From Mycoplasma simbae ATCC 49888 (GTDB lineage Bacteria; Bacillota_I; Bacilli_A; Mycoplasmatales; Metamycoplasmataceae), in contig NZ_JNJG01000009.1 of the NCBI RefSeq assembly GCF_000702705.1, positions 1 to 64,000 of the forward strand: DNA of 64,000 nt, given 5' to 3'. The notes below the pieces were generated by a model. That model was not told the origin of the DNA and made no database searches. It was given only the letters and a program-made list of their open reading frames with translations. The translations under genes were made by a program, and so were the position numbers. Shown here in pieces: positions 54,382 to 64,000 of this stretch (positions within the stretch are counted from its first letter, which is position 1; the number at the start of each line of letters is the position of its first letter).

Positions 54382-56757
54382 CTATTTAATACCTTCTCAT
54401 TTTCAATTTTTAACTTCATCAATGTCAGTTCCGTGTTCACGGATGTATTGAGTGTGGTATTCAAGTGTTGAATTCATTTTATTGATAAATTCGTTTGCTT
54501 GATTGCCATAAACTGCTTTAGCAGCACTGATAGACATGTGGAAACGGTCCATGTGAGAAAGTTGACGAATATCAAATGATGTTGTAATATCACCATGTTC
54601 ACGATATCCGTGCGGGTGTAAGTTTCTATTTTGTCTAGTAAAGAAGATATCTCTTAATAAGCTTTCATAACCATGGAATGCAAATAAGATTGGTTTGTCG
54701 CTTGTAAACACTTGATTAAATTCTTCGTCACTAATTCCACGATAATCAACTGAAGGGTGTCTTAGTTTTAAAATTTCTACAACGTTGACAAATCTAATTT
54801 TTAGTTCTGGGAATTGTTTATTTAGAATTGAGATAGCTGCAAGAGCTTCAATAGTAGATTCGGTACCACTAGCTGCCACAACTAAATCAGGCTCTTGATC
54901 TAAACTTACATTTGAAGCTCAATCAATTACTTTGTAGCCCTTATCTGCTAATTCTTGAGCTTCAGCAACACTAAAGAATTGTTCTCTAGGTTGTTTTGAA
55001 GCAACTATTAAATTTATTACATTTTTTTCTTTAAATGCTTTTTCACTAACCGCTAAAAGAGTGTTTGTGTCTGCTGGTAAGTATTCTCTGACCACTTCAG
55101 GGCTTTTATCTGCTAGGTGACCTAACATACCTGGGTCTTGGTGTGTATAACCGTTGTGATCTTGCTGGAATGCGTTAGATGTAGCAATTAAGTTTAATGA
55201 AGGTAAATCATTTCTTCAGCTTAATGGTCTACATTTATTGATTCATTTTAGGTGTTGGGTAACCATTGAATCAACTACACGTAAAAAGGCTTCATATGAA
55301 GCAAATACTCCATGACGACCAGTTAATACATAGCCCTCTAAAAATCCTTCAGCTTGGTGTTCAGAAAGTTGTGAGTCAATGATTCTACCTGCCGGTGAAA
55401 CTTTTTCATCTAAAGCAGGATCTGCATAATCTAGTCATTGACGATCAGATACCTTAAGTACATCAAATAATCTGTTAGATTTAGTTTCATCAGGACCAAA
55501 AATTCTAAAGTTAGTTGGGTTGTTTAGAATAATGTCAGCGTAGTATTTAGATAAATTAGCCATATCTTGAGCAATAACACTGCCCGGTTTGCCAACTTCA
55601 ATAGCGAATTTAGTTCAATCATTTAACTTAAGCTCTTGAGGGTTTAATCCACCGTTAGTAGCTGGGTTCATTGACATTCTTTTTTCACCTTTTGGCGCAA
55701 TAAAGAATTCATCTTTAAGTTTGCCATTCTCATCAAATAATTCAGAAGGTTTATATGATTCTAATCAAGCTCTTAATTCACCTAAATATTTTTCATCGCC
55801 AGCTTTGGCTGGTAATGGAACTTGGTGTGCTCTAAAGCTACCTTCAATTTGATTGCCGTCAAATTTACTTGGGCCAGTTCAGCCTTTAGGCGATCTAAAG
55901 ATAATCATTGGTCAAATTGGACGAGTTTGTTCGCTAGCTGTTTTTTTATTTGCTTGTGCTTTAATAGCAAGAATTTTTTCAATAGCATAGTCTAATTTTT
56001 CAGCCATTTCAGCGTGATAATCAGTAACTTTTTCAACTTCTACAAAGATTGGTTCTCAACCGAATCCGCTGAACAAGTTGGTTAATTCTTCATTACTTCT
56101 TCTTGCTAAAATTGTTGGGTTAGAGATTTTTCCACCATTTAGGTGAATAATTGGTAAAACTACACCATCGTTTTTAGGGTTGATAAAGGTATTTGAGAAT
56201 CAACCAGCCATTAATGGCCCAGTTTCGGCTTCACCATCACCAATAACTGTAGCTGCGATTAAATCAGGATTATCTAAAATTGCGCCAGTCGCATGTGATA
56301 ATGAATAACCTAGCTCACCACCCTCGTGTAATGAGCCTGGTGTTTCGGGTGCGGCGTGAGAAGCTGTACCACCTGGGAATGAGAATATTTTAAATAATTG
56401 TTTCATTCCAGCTTCATCACGTGTGATGTTAGGAAATAATTCAGTATATGATCCATCTAAGTAAGAGTTGGCAACCATAACTTGACCACCATGTCCAGGA
56501 CCTTCGATATAAAACATGTTTAGGTCGTATTTGTTGATTACTCTATTTAGGTGAGCATAAACAAAGTTTTGACCAGGAATTGTTCCTCAGTGTCCAATTG
56601 GATATACTTTAACATCATCAGATTTAAGTCCATTTTTCATTAATGGATTATTTTTTAAATACATTTGACCAACAGCAATATAGTTAGCTGCTCTTCATCA
56701 AGCATCTACTTTAGATAGATATTCTTTAGAATCAAATTCAATATTTTTGTTTTTCAT
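54382..56757 (-). CDS. xfp: Xylulose-5-phosphate/fructose-6-phosphate phosphoketolase
   Basis: A 791-residue thiamine diphosphate enzyme producing acetyl phosphate from sugar phosphates. [34 protein letters not shown] and [11 protein letters not shown] are hallmark segments, and the length matches the family. About 18 TGA codons are Trp. It gives ATP via acetate kinase and depends on thiamine diphosphate, linking it to the p37 transporter. Ribosome site AGGAG with its own promoter. Confidence 0.96.
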
Positions 56758-56869
56758 TATACTCCTATATAACAAATGTTCTATTTGCTAATGTATTATA
56801 TTAAATAATCTATTTAATCCGTCTATTGTTGTCAATGAAATCGTAATTTTAAGGAATCAATATTCAAAA

Positions 56870-56896
56870 TAAAAAAACGATCTGAGTAGATCGTTA
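56870..56896 (-). terminator. Terminator of the multi-spanning membrane gene
   Basis: Eight-base arms (56876-56883 and 56888-56895) with T7 on the minus strand. Confidence 0.8.
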
Positions 56897-56900
56897 ATGT

Positions 56901-57686
56901 TTAAATGTATCAAAATGGAACTATGATCATTAGGGCTTGGTAGGCAGGTTTAATTCTCGCTTTGTAAATATGTAAGTTAACTCCAACCACTATGGCTCGG
57001 ATTAGTCAGCAACCAACAATTATTAAAACCATGCTAATAGGTGCAAATAATGATCCAGTACGCATAAGATCTTTAGGATTAAATATTGAGTAGAATTGAT
57101 CAGCAAAAACTAAATTAGCCATAAGTCAAGAAAAAATCAATAAATTGTAGATAATTTGTCAGTATAAAGATATGCTATTGTATTTTTCTCGGTATTCATA
57201 ATTGTTATCTTTGGCTCTTAATACACGGAGATAAATAAATATATTTGTGTATAGATAAATCAATAAATAGTTAATGCCAAATGCTGTTGAATATCAAAAA
57301 CTTGAAGCTGCAAATCTAATATCAACAATCCTGATTAGCAAATAAGACGCTAACATTAATAAATTTGTTATTTTCAAAAGTTTAATTTGATGATTTTGTG
57401 CAATATTTTTGTTTAGTTTACCAAAAATGTAATGCGACAATGTTAATTCAAACAAATACATAAAAGCTAGACAAATTAAGGATATATATAATCACAGATA
57501 ATATGGCCTATTGTCAGCTATGTATTTGTCATAATTTATGAATTTGTATATATGCTCTAGAGGTAAAAATATAAATATCAAAAAACTCAATAAAATATAG
57601 ATAAAAGTTATAGATTTTAATTTATTTTGCTGAATTAATTTTAAATTAGATTTTAATAAAATCAATTTACCAATCAAGATGGTCAC
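56901..57686 (-). CDS. Multi-spanning membrane protein, unknown function
   Basis: About 261 residues with six or seven hydrophobic helices separated by short loops, several Trp encoded by TGA. I recognise no transporter family. The start is uncertain: GTG at 57686 follows AGGAAA, and a TTG at 57677 follows GAGGTG; no ATG is available. It begins right after the ldh terminator. Confidence 0.6.
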
Positions 57687-57705
57687 CTCGTTTCCTAAAA
57701 TTGAA

Positions 57706-57733
57706 TAAAAAAAGCAATTCGAAAATTGCTTAT
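57706..57733 (-). terminator. Terminator of ldh
   Basis: Eight-base arms (57712-57719 and 57724-57731) followed by T7 on the minus strand. Confidence 0.8.
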
Positions 57734-58692
57734 TTGAATTTGTGTGTAACACCAATTTGACTTAGTGTGTCATTGTGAACTTTGCAGAAAGCTTCAGCTG
57801 CTTTGTCGAATCTTTCTCATTCAGCAGGTGTTAGAGACATTTTTTCGTTTAGGTATTCATAACCGTTTTCACCAACGATAACTGGAATTGAGAAGTAAAT
57901 TCCAGGGTGTTTGAATGTATCAGGTAATTTAACACCAATTGTCATAATTCTTCTTTTGTTGTTTACAATAGCTGAAGTAATTTCGTATAGTGCTGTACCA
58001 ATACCAAATTGTGTATTTCCTTTACGTGAGAAAATTGCGAAGGCTTCTTTTTTACTGTCTTCGTATAGTTTTTCTTTAACTTCTTCTGTAAATTGAGGTA
58101 AATCATTGATTGATGTTTCACCAATTTTAGCAGTTGATCATACAGGCATTGCTGAAGCACCGTGTTCTGCAATAATAGATACTGTAACTGAGTCTGCGTC
58201 TACATTGTAGTGGTGTGAAACAAGTTTTTTTAGTCTTGCTGAGTCAAGAACTGTACCTGATGAAATAACTTTTTCTGCAGGTAGTCCTGATGCGTAGTGG
58301 AACACTGAAGCCATAACATCACATGGGTTAGCTGCAACGATAACAATACCTTTGAAACCAACTTTTTTCAATGTTGAACCAAATGAGTCCATTAATTTAG
58401 CATTAGCACCAGCTAAAGCTAAACGGTCTGAGAAGTCTTTGTTTGCTGGAATTGATGCACAAACAACAACAATATCAGCGTCAGCACCGTCTTCTTCTAG
58501 TGTACCTGGTCTAAATGTTGAACCATTTCTTGGCATGATAGCCACCATGTCTGAGAAGTCTTTTGCGTGAGCAATTGAAATATCTTCATTTCTGTCTACG
58601 AATACTCATTGAGCTTCTAGACCTCTACAAACTGCGATATTTACGTATGTGAAACCAACGTTACCCATACCAACAACGATAATTTTTTTCAT
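57730..58692 (-). CDS. ldh: L-lactate dehydrogenase
   Basis: A 320-residue LDH. The NAD-binding loop is VGMGNVGFTYV and the proton-relay His is in AEHGASAMPVWS. Lactate formation regenerates NAD for glycolysis. The loop reads EHGAS where most LDHs have EHGDS. Three TGA codons are Trp. Ribosome site GAAGGGAAA. Confidence 0.93.
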
Positions 58693-58863
58693 ATTTTTCC
58701 CTTCAATATCTTTTTATATATGAGATAAAAATTTATTGTTTTTTATCAGCTAAACTAGCTATCTATATTATAGAAAATTTGAATGAAATCGTTCGCATTT
58801 TATATGTTTTTTTGAACATATATTTGCATCTTTTATGGCATCTATTATACGTTCTAAAAAATA

Positions 58864-58889
58864 AGAAAAACGCCCTTGCGAGCGTTTAA
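58864..58889 (-). terminator. Terminator of adh
   Basis: Six-base arms (58868-58873 and 58882-58887) with T5 after it on the minus strand. Confidence 0.7.
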
Positions 58890-58902
58890 AGGATAATTTT
58901 TT

Positions 58903-59949
58903 TTATTTTCTGAAGTCGATTACTGCACGACCAATGAAGTCACCTTTTTCAAGTTTTTCAAAGATTTCAGCAACCTCATCCAATTTAACTACTTTTGTAA
59001 CTTCTGATTTTACAAGCCCTCTAGCTGCATAGTCTAAAGCTTCTTTTAGGTCTTTACGTGTACCAACGATTGAACCTGCTAATTCACGTTCAAATAGAAC
59101 AGTTCAGAATACTGATACAGGGAATTCGTCTTTACCTAATTTGTCTTTAGCTGGTAGACCAACTAAAACTTGACGTCCACCACGACGTAGCATTGACATA
59201 CCTTGAATTGCTGCTTGAGTAGCAACAGATGTGTTAACAACAGCATGTACACCACCACCTGTAACTTTAATAACTTCTTCAGCAGCGTCTACTTTTTTAC
59301 TGTTAAATGCGAATTCAGCACCTGATTTTAATGCTAATTCAACTTTTTCATCATTCAAGTCAATACCAATTGGACGGTATCCCATTGCTTTAGCATATTG
59401 AATAGCTAATTGTCCTAAACCACCAACACCAATTACGGCAACAAAGTCACCTGGGTGTAGTTTAGCTTGTTTAACTGCTTTATATGTGGTAACACCAGCA
59501 CAAACAACTGGAGCACCAGCAATAACATCTAAGTCTTTAGGAACAATTCCTACGAAGTCTTCGTGTCCAATTGCGTATTCAGCAAATGAACCATCTTTTG
59601 TATATGCTGACATGTTTTGGTTTGGACATAGAGTTTCTTTTCCGCTTAAACAGAATTCACAGTGTCCACACGCATCGTGTAGTCATGCTAAACAAACTCT
59701 GTCACCTACTTTAAGGTGTGTACATCCTGGACCAAGTTTTTCAACAATACCAATTCCTTCGTGCCCTGGAATTAATGGGTATTTTGGCTCAACTAATCAA
59801 TCATAGTTAGCGGCGTGTAAGTCAGTGTGGCAAATTCCACTTGTTTCCATTCTAATTAGAACCTCTTTTTCTTTTGGCTCAGGAATGTCAACTGTTTCAA
59901 CGCTTCAATTACGTGGTGAACGAACCACGAAAGCTTTCATTTTTGCCAT
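58903..59949 (-). CDS. adh: Zinc-dependent alcohol dehydrogenase
   Basis: A 348-residue medium-chain dehydrogenase. Catalytic zinc ligands are in GICHTDLHA and GHEGIGIVE; structural zinc cysteines are in [15 protein letters not shown]. The NAD fold is [13 protein letters not shown]. It reduces acetaldehyde or other aldehydes. Four TGA codons are Trp. The start at ATG 59949 is supported by AGAGGA; another in-frame ATG lies three codons later. Confidence 0.94.
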
Positions 59950-60148
59950 GGTATTTATCCTCTTTTCTTATCTTATGTTTTTTATTTTTTATACGTTGTG
60001 ATAACCATTTTTGTTTATCGTCTTAATGATATACTTTTTTGGCTACATGTAACAAAAAAATTGGCTCTAAAAGCTATGTTTTTTTACATTTACAAAAATT
60101 TTTTCGCATTAATTTACATTATTTACTCATCCATTACACATTTTTTCA

Positions 60149-60176
60149 ATAAAAAATGCACTTTTGCGTGCATTAA
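60149..60176 (-). terminator. Terminator of the glycosyltransferase gene
   Basis: Seven-base arms (60155-60161 and 60168-60174), then T6 on the minus strand. Confidence 0.8.
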
Positions 60177-60183
60177 AAATTCT

Positions 60184-61473
60184 CTATAAAGTGTGCGAAA
60201 ATTTTTTGCGGATTTGAGTTGCTAATTTCTCCAAACGCTCAGAACGAAACTTTTTATAGTATTCTTTTATTACTTGATAGTATTGTTCAATTGAAAAATC
60301 TACTATGTCACTTCATTTTAATGGTAAGGCTTTAGCATGCTGACCCACAATTCTTAAGCGAATTTTGTTTTCAAAAATTTCAAGAATTTTATTAGCATAA
60401 GCCTGCTCATTTTCAACACATAAATAACCAGTATCGTCATCAGTGATAGTTTCGCCAGCTGCTGAACCTTCTATTACTAAGCTAGCTAAGCCTTGTGAAG
60501 CAGCTTCATGAACTACTAAACCAAAAGTATCAAACACAGAAGGGAATACAAATAAATCGTGTGATAAATATAATCCTTTTAGCAAGTTAAAATCTCGCAC
60601 AACACCAGTGAAAATGATGTGGTCATAAACACCAATTTGTTTAGCGTATTCAACTATTTCATCGTAGCGTCATTCGCCACCAACCATTGTCAGGCTAAAA
60701 TTAGGATTTTTTTCAAGCACAAGTTTGAAGCTGTCCAATAAAAACTTAATGTTTTTTTCTCACACAAAGCGCGAAACAAATAATAAATTATTTTTGTTTG
60801 TGTCGATGTTAAAGCGTTCTTTAGCAAGTGTTATTAGTTCGCTGGCATTATTTGGATATTTAAACTTAGTTCCATTATTTACTACTTCGTGTTTAGAAAC
60901 ATTTAAATCAAAACCGCTTTGTTGCATTGATGTTTTTGAAACGTGGAACACACAGTCACAATTTTTAACAAATTGTTGTGCTAATAGTCCGCCAATTTGA
61001 CCCACCAATTCACTATTTGATGATTTAGTAATTGCTTCCTTAAAGTTAGTGTGCATAGTTAAAATTAGTGGAACATTGTAACGTTTTTTCAGCTGCAAAC
61101 CAATGTTTCCAGCAAAAAATGGTGAGTGAACATGAATAATATCGGGATTAAATTTATCAATTTGTTCTAGTTCTTCTTTTACTAAAGGGGTTCTAATTAC
61201 CTGATAACCACCTCAGCGAACAAGACTACATTTAATACGCATAGGTTTATAACCTAATTTTTCATCATTTTTAATATCATAATCACTATAGGCGGGTGCT
61301 AAGACTAAAAACTCAACGTTTTTACGTTGAAATTGCTCAATGTAGTTTTCCATAACTCTAATAACACCATCAACCATCGGAATGAATGAATCACCAACCA
61401 TTAATACTCTTAATGGTCTTGATTGCATTGCCACGATATCAGCTTTTGTTCTTCAAAGTTGCTTATTTTTCAT
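60184..61473 (-). CDS. GT4-family glycosyltransferase
   Basis: A 429-residue GT-B glycosyltransferase. The N-terminal domain begins LRVLMVGDSFIPMVDGVIRV. The donor-binding domain has FPSVFDTFGLVVHEA, the E-x7-E region of family GT4. In mycoplasmas such enzymes commonly add glucose or galactose to diacylglycerol. The neighbouring LicD supports a membrane glycolipid pathway. It overlaps licD by 11 nt. Four TGA codons are Trp. Confidence 0.85.
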
Positions 61474-62224
61474 CTTTCACCTTCTTTTTAAATGTAAACA
61501 CATCTATATCATACATACCTAGATGCGTAGATAAAACGAATTTTTTGGGTATATTTCAATTATTACCATAAGTTTGAATGAGCATAGATTCATAATTAGT
61601 GAATACATTGGCTTGTATATCTTCAAAATCATGTTTGAAAACACTGTTAAAATCAATACATTGATAGCTACTTTTGCGTATTTCGCTTTTAAACGGTCAT
61701 GTGATTATTAAACTTATGTCACCATTGGGATCATGAAGCTTTGTGTACGCTTCCTCAAGTGTAATTTTTTTTGCTAGTCAAGTTCATAAACATACAAATT
61801 TGAGTATTTTCATACCTCATTGACGCTTGAATAAAGGTCTGTGTGTATAGTTTTTTAGATAGCGTATTCGATTATTTAAGGATGTGTATTTTTTAATTAA
61901 TTTAGCACTAGTTTGCACAGCAACAAACACATCAATAAAAATTGCATCTTCATTAGTTTCTAAATCATGGGTGAATTTACCAAAAAGCAAGAAATTGTTG
62001 CTATTTTTATTGTGTAAAAATACATCTGGATAATTTTGAACCAAGAAATCATATGTAGATTTAGGCACAACAACATCAACATCATCATCTCAGGGTATAA
62101 AACCATTGTGGCGAATAGCTCCAAGCATTGTGCCATAAATCAATGAATATTGCAAATTATGTTCTTCCATAATTGCTATAAACTCTTTTAATAAAGCCAA
62201 CGTTTTTTGCTGTTTTAGGTTCAT
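61463..62224 (-). CDS. LicD-family phosphotransferase
   Basis: A 253-residue protein with [22 protein letters not shown] near its N-terminus, the signature of the LicD/Fukutin nucleotidyltransferase fold with its metal-binding aspartates. LicD proteins transfer phosphocholine or related groups to surface glycans. Here the acceptor is probably a glycolipid, since there is no wall. No choline kinase or cytidylyltransferase (LicA/LicC) lies nearby. Ribosome site GGAGGA. Confidence 0.85.
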
Positions 62225-62273
62225 TTATCCTCCGTTTTGTAAATGATATCAAATTATGTATTGAATAATTGCA

Positions 62274-62297
62274 AACAAAAATGGCCTAAGCCATTTA
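62274..62297 (-). terminator. Terminator of clpB
   Basis: Seven-base arms (62279-62285 and 62290-62296), then T-rich on the minus strand. Confidence 0.75.
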
Positions 62298-62302
62298 AGT
62301 TA

Positions 62303-64000
62303 TTAACTAATAATAAAATTTCCTGCAAAAATATCAATCGTGTATTCACTTCCCGCTGAAATAGCACCATCAATAATTTTGTAAGCCAAAACACTTTCTA
62401 TTCTATTTTGAATAAATCTTCTAATTGGACGAGCGCCAAAATGCGAATCAAAGGCAGCTTTTGAGATAAAATCAATTGCTTTATCAGTAAAATTCAATTT
62501 TATTTCTTTAGCTTCTTGGACACGTTTAGCTAATTTTTCTAACTCTAAAACAACAATATCTTTGACGGCATTTTCACTTAATTTGTTGAATTTGATGATT
62601 TCATCAATTCTGTTCACAAACTCTGGAGTTAAATGTCTTAATAATAATGCTTTTGGATCTGTATTTTCATTGACAGAAGGTTTTAAAATTGTATCTGCTC
62701 CAATATTTGAAGTCATAATCACTATCAAGTTGCGACAGTTAATATTTCTACCTTTTGAATCTGTTATGGTTCCATTATCCAAGATTTGAAGCAAGATATT
62801 TAACACTTCTCTGTTAGCTTTTTCAATCTCATCTAGAAGCAAGATTGTGTAAGGATTTTTACGAATTTGTTCAGTTAGTGAGTTAGATGAATCAAAACCA
62901 ACATAGCCTGGAGGCGAACCAATAATTTTAGATACTGAGTGTTTTTCCATATATTCACTCATATCTACTCTAATCATTTGTTTTTCTGAATCAAATAATG
63001 TGTAAGCCAATGCTCTAGCAAGTTCAGTTTTACCAACGCCTGTTGGCCCCATAAACATAAATGAAGCTAACGGACGGTTAGGATCGTTTATACTTGCTTT
63101 AGCCCTTAAAACTGCTCTAGCAACTGCTCTAACAGCTTCATCTTGACCTTTGATTCTTTGTTTTAAATCTTTTTCTAGATTCAACAATTTACTTTTGTCG
63201 CTTTCAAGCAACTTAGTTACTGGAATTTTAGTTCATTTTGAAACAATTGCGGCTATTTCTTCACTTGTAACAGTATCCTTAATCAATGAAGAATTTGAAG
63301 CATTGATTTCTTGTTCCATTTGTTGAATTTCTTTTTCTAAATTTGGTATTTCAACATATAAAACTCTTGAAGCTTTTTCATAATCTGCTTCTTTTTGATA
63401 AATTGATAATACGTGTTTTAAATTTTCAAGTTTAGATTTAGCGTTTGAAATTTTTTCCAAACGTTGTTTTTCTGAATTTCATTTAGCTTCATATTCACTC
63501 AAAATTTTGGTTTCATCAGCAATCAATTTATCTAGTTCGCTTAAGCGATCTTTGTTTTTGCTTTTTGAATCTTTATCTGAACTCAAGGCTATTTTTTCCA
63601 TCTCTAGCATAGCTAGTTTTTGTTGAGTTTTTTCCATTTGTTCAGGTTTAAAGTTGATTTCAGTTTTAATTGTTGAAGCAGCTTCATCAATTAAATCAAT
63701 AGCCTTATCAGGCAAAAATCTATCTGAAATGTATCTTGATGAAAGTTTAGCCGCTGCTACTAGAGCATCATCTTGAATTTTAACGTTATGATAATTTTCA
63801 AATCTTTCTTTAATACCTCTTAAAATAGCAATCGTTCCTTCAGTAGTAGGCTCAAGAACGTCAATTTTTTGCATTCTACGTTCAAGAGCGGCATCTTTTT
63901 CAATATATTTTCTATATTCGTCAAATGTAGTAGCACCAATTAGGTGTAATTTGCCTCTAGCCATTAATGGTTTGAAAATGTTGGCTGCATCCATTGCACC
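62303..64000 (-). CDS. clpB: Chaperone ClpB, C-terminal two thirds
   Basis: 565 residues of ClpB; the 5' end is beyond the window. It covers the end of the first AAA domain ([23 protein letters not shown], arginine fingers near ERRMQKI), the shortened coiled-coil middle domain and the second AAA domain with Walker A GPTGVGKT, Walker B LLLDEIEK and SPPGYVGF. ClpB resolubilises aggregates with DnaK and GrpE. Two TGA codons are Trp. The promoter is not visible. Confidence 0.95.

Overview
This 64 kb window is chromosomal DNA of a wall-less bacterium of the genus Mycoplasma in the broad sense, most likely the M. hominis/M. synoviae lineage. It is very AT-rich. TGA sits in frame at conserved tryptophan positions of nearly every housekeeping gene, so I read TGA as Trp; many apparently split genes then become single intact ones. 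Lipoproteins carry lipoboxes and ribosomal protein genes are compact. Enolase, GapA, L-lactate dehydrogenase, phosphoketolase and alcohol dehydrogenase indicate a sugar fermenter. Species was not determined. Layout: 1-0.3 kb, 3' end of an IS30-type element. 0.4-11.1 kb (minus strand): YitT-like membrane protein, DprA, L27/L21, a small double-glycine peptide, MscL, a GrpE fused to a trigger-factor-like domain, HrcA with a CIRCE operator, L31, S4, a degenerate phosphohexomutase-like protein and GyrA. 11.2-17.1 kb (plus): a TPP riboswitch driving a p37-type thiamine ABC transporter, then GltX and a DUF1934-like protein. 17.1-18.6 kb (minus): metK behind a compact SAM-I riboswitch. 18.6-23.6 kb (minus): an accessory cluster of four paralogous membrane proteins (two broken) around a candidate membrane-inserting protein; this is the least explained locus. 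23.7-28.2 kb (plus): L32, an EzrA-like coiled-coil protein, ThiI and enolase. 28.2-38.0 kb (minus): LspA, IleS, a class M sirtuin operon (luciferase-like oxidoreductase, GcvH-like protein, SirTM, lipoate ligase, old-yellow-enzyme homologue) and CTP synthase. 38.1-38.8 kb: eight tRNAs in the order known from Bacillus. 39-53 kb: HAD phosphatase, decayed lipoprotein genes, a 1680-residue surface GH84 glycosidase, a transglutaminase-like lipoprotein, leucyl aminopeptidase, another lipoprotein and an ORFan. 53.1-64 kb (minus): GapA, phosphoketolase, a multi-spanning membrane protein, LDH, ADH, a glycosyltransferase/LicD pair and the C-terminal part of ClpB. How parts work together: GrpE, HrcA and ClpB form the heat-shock set. 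The p37 transporter supplies thiamine diphosphate, the cofactor of phosphoketolase. GapA, enolase, LDH, ADH and phosphoketolase form the fermentative core. The sirtuin operon couples lipoylation of a carrier protein to ADP-ribosylation. The glycosyltransferase and LicD probably decorate membrane glycolipids. Six genes have a TATAAT box exactly 7-8 nt before the start codon and no Shine-Dalgarno, which suggests systematic leaderless transcription.
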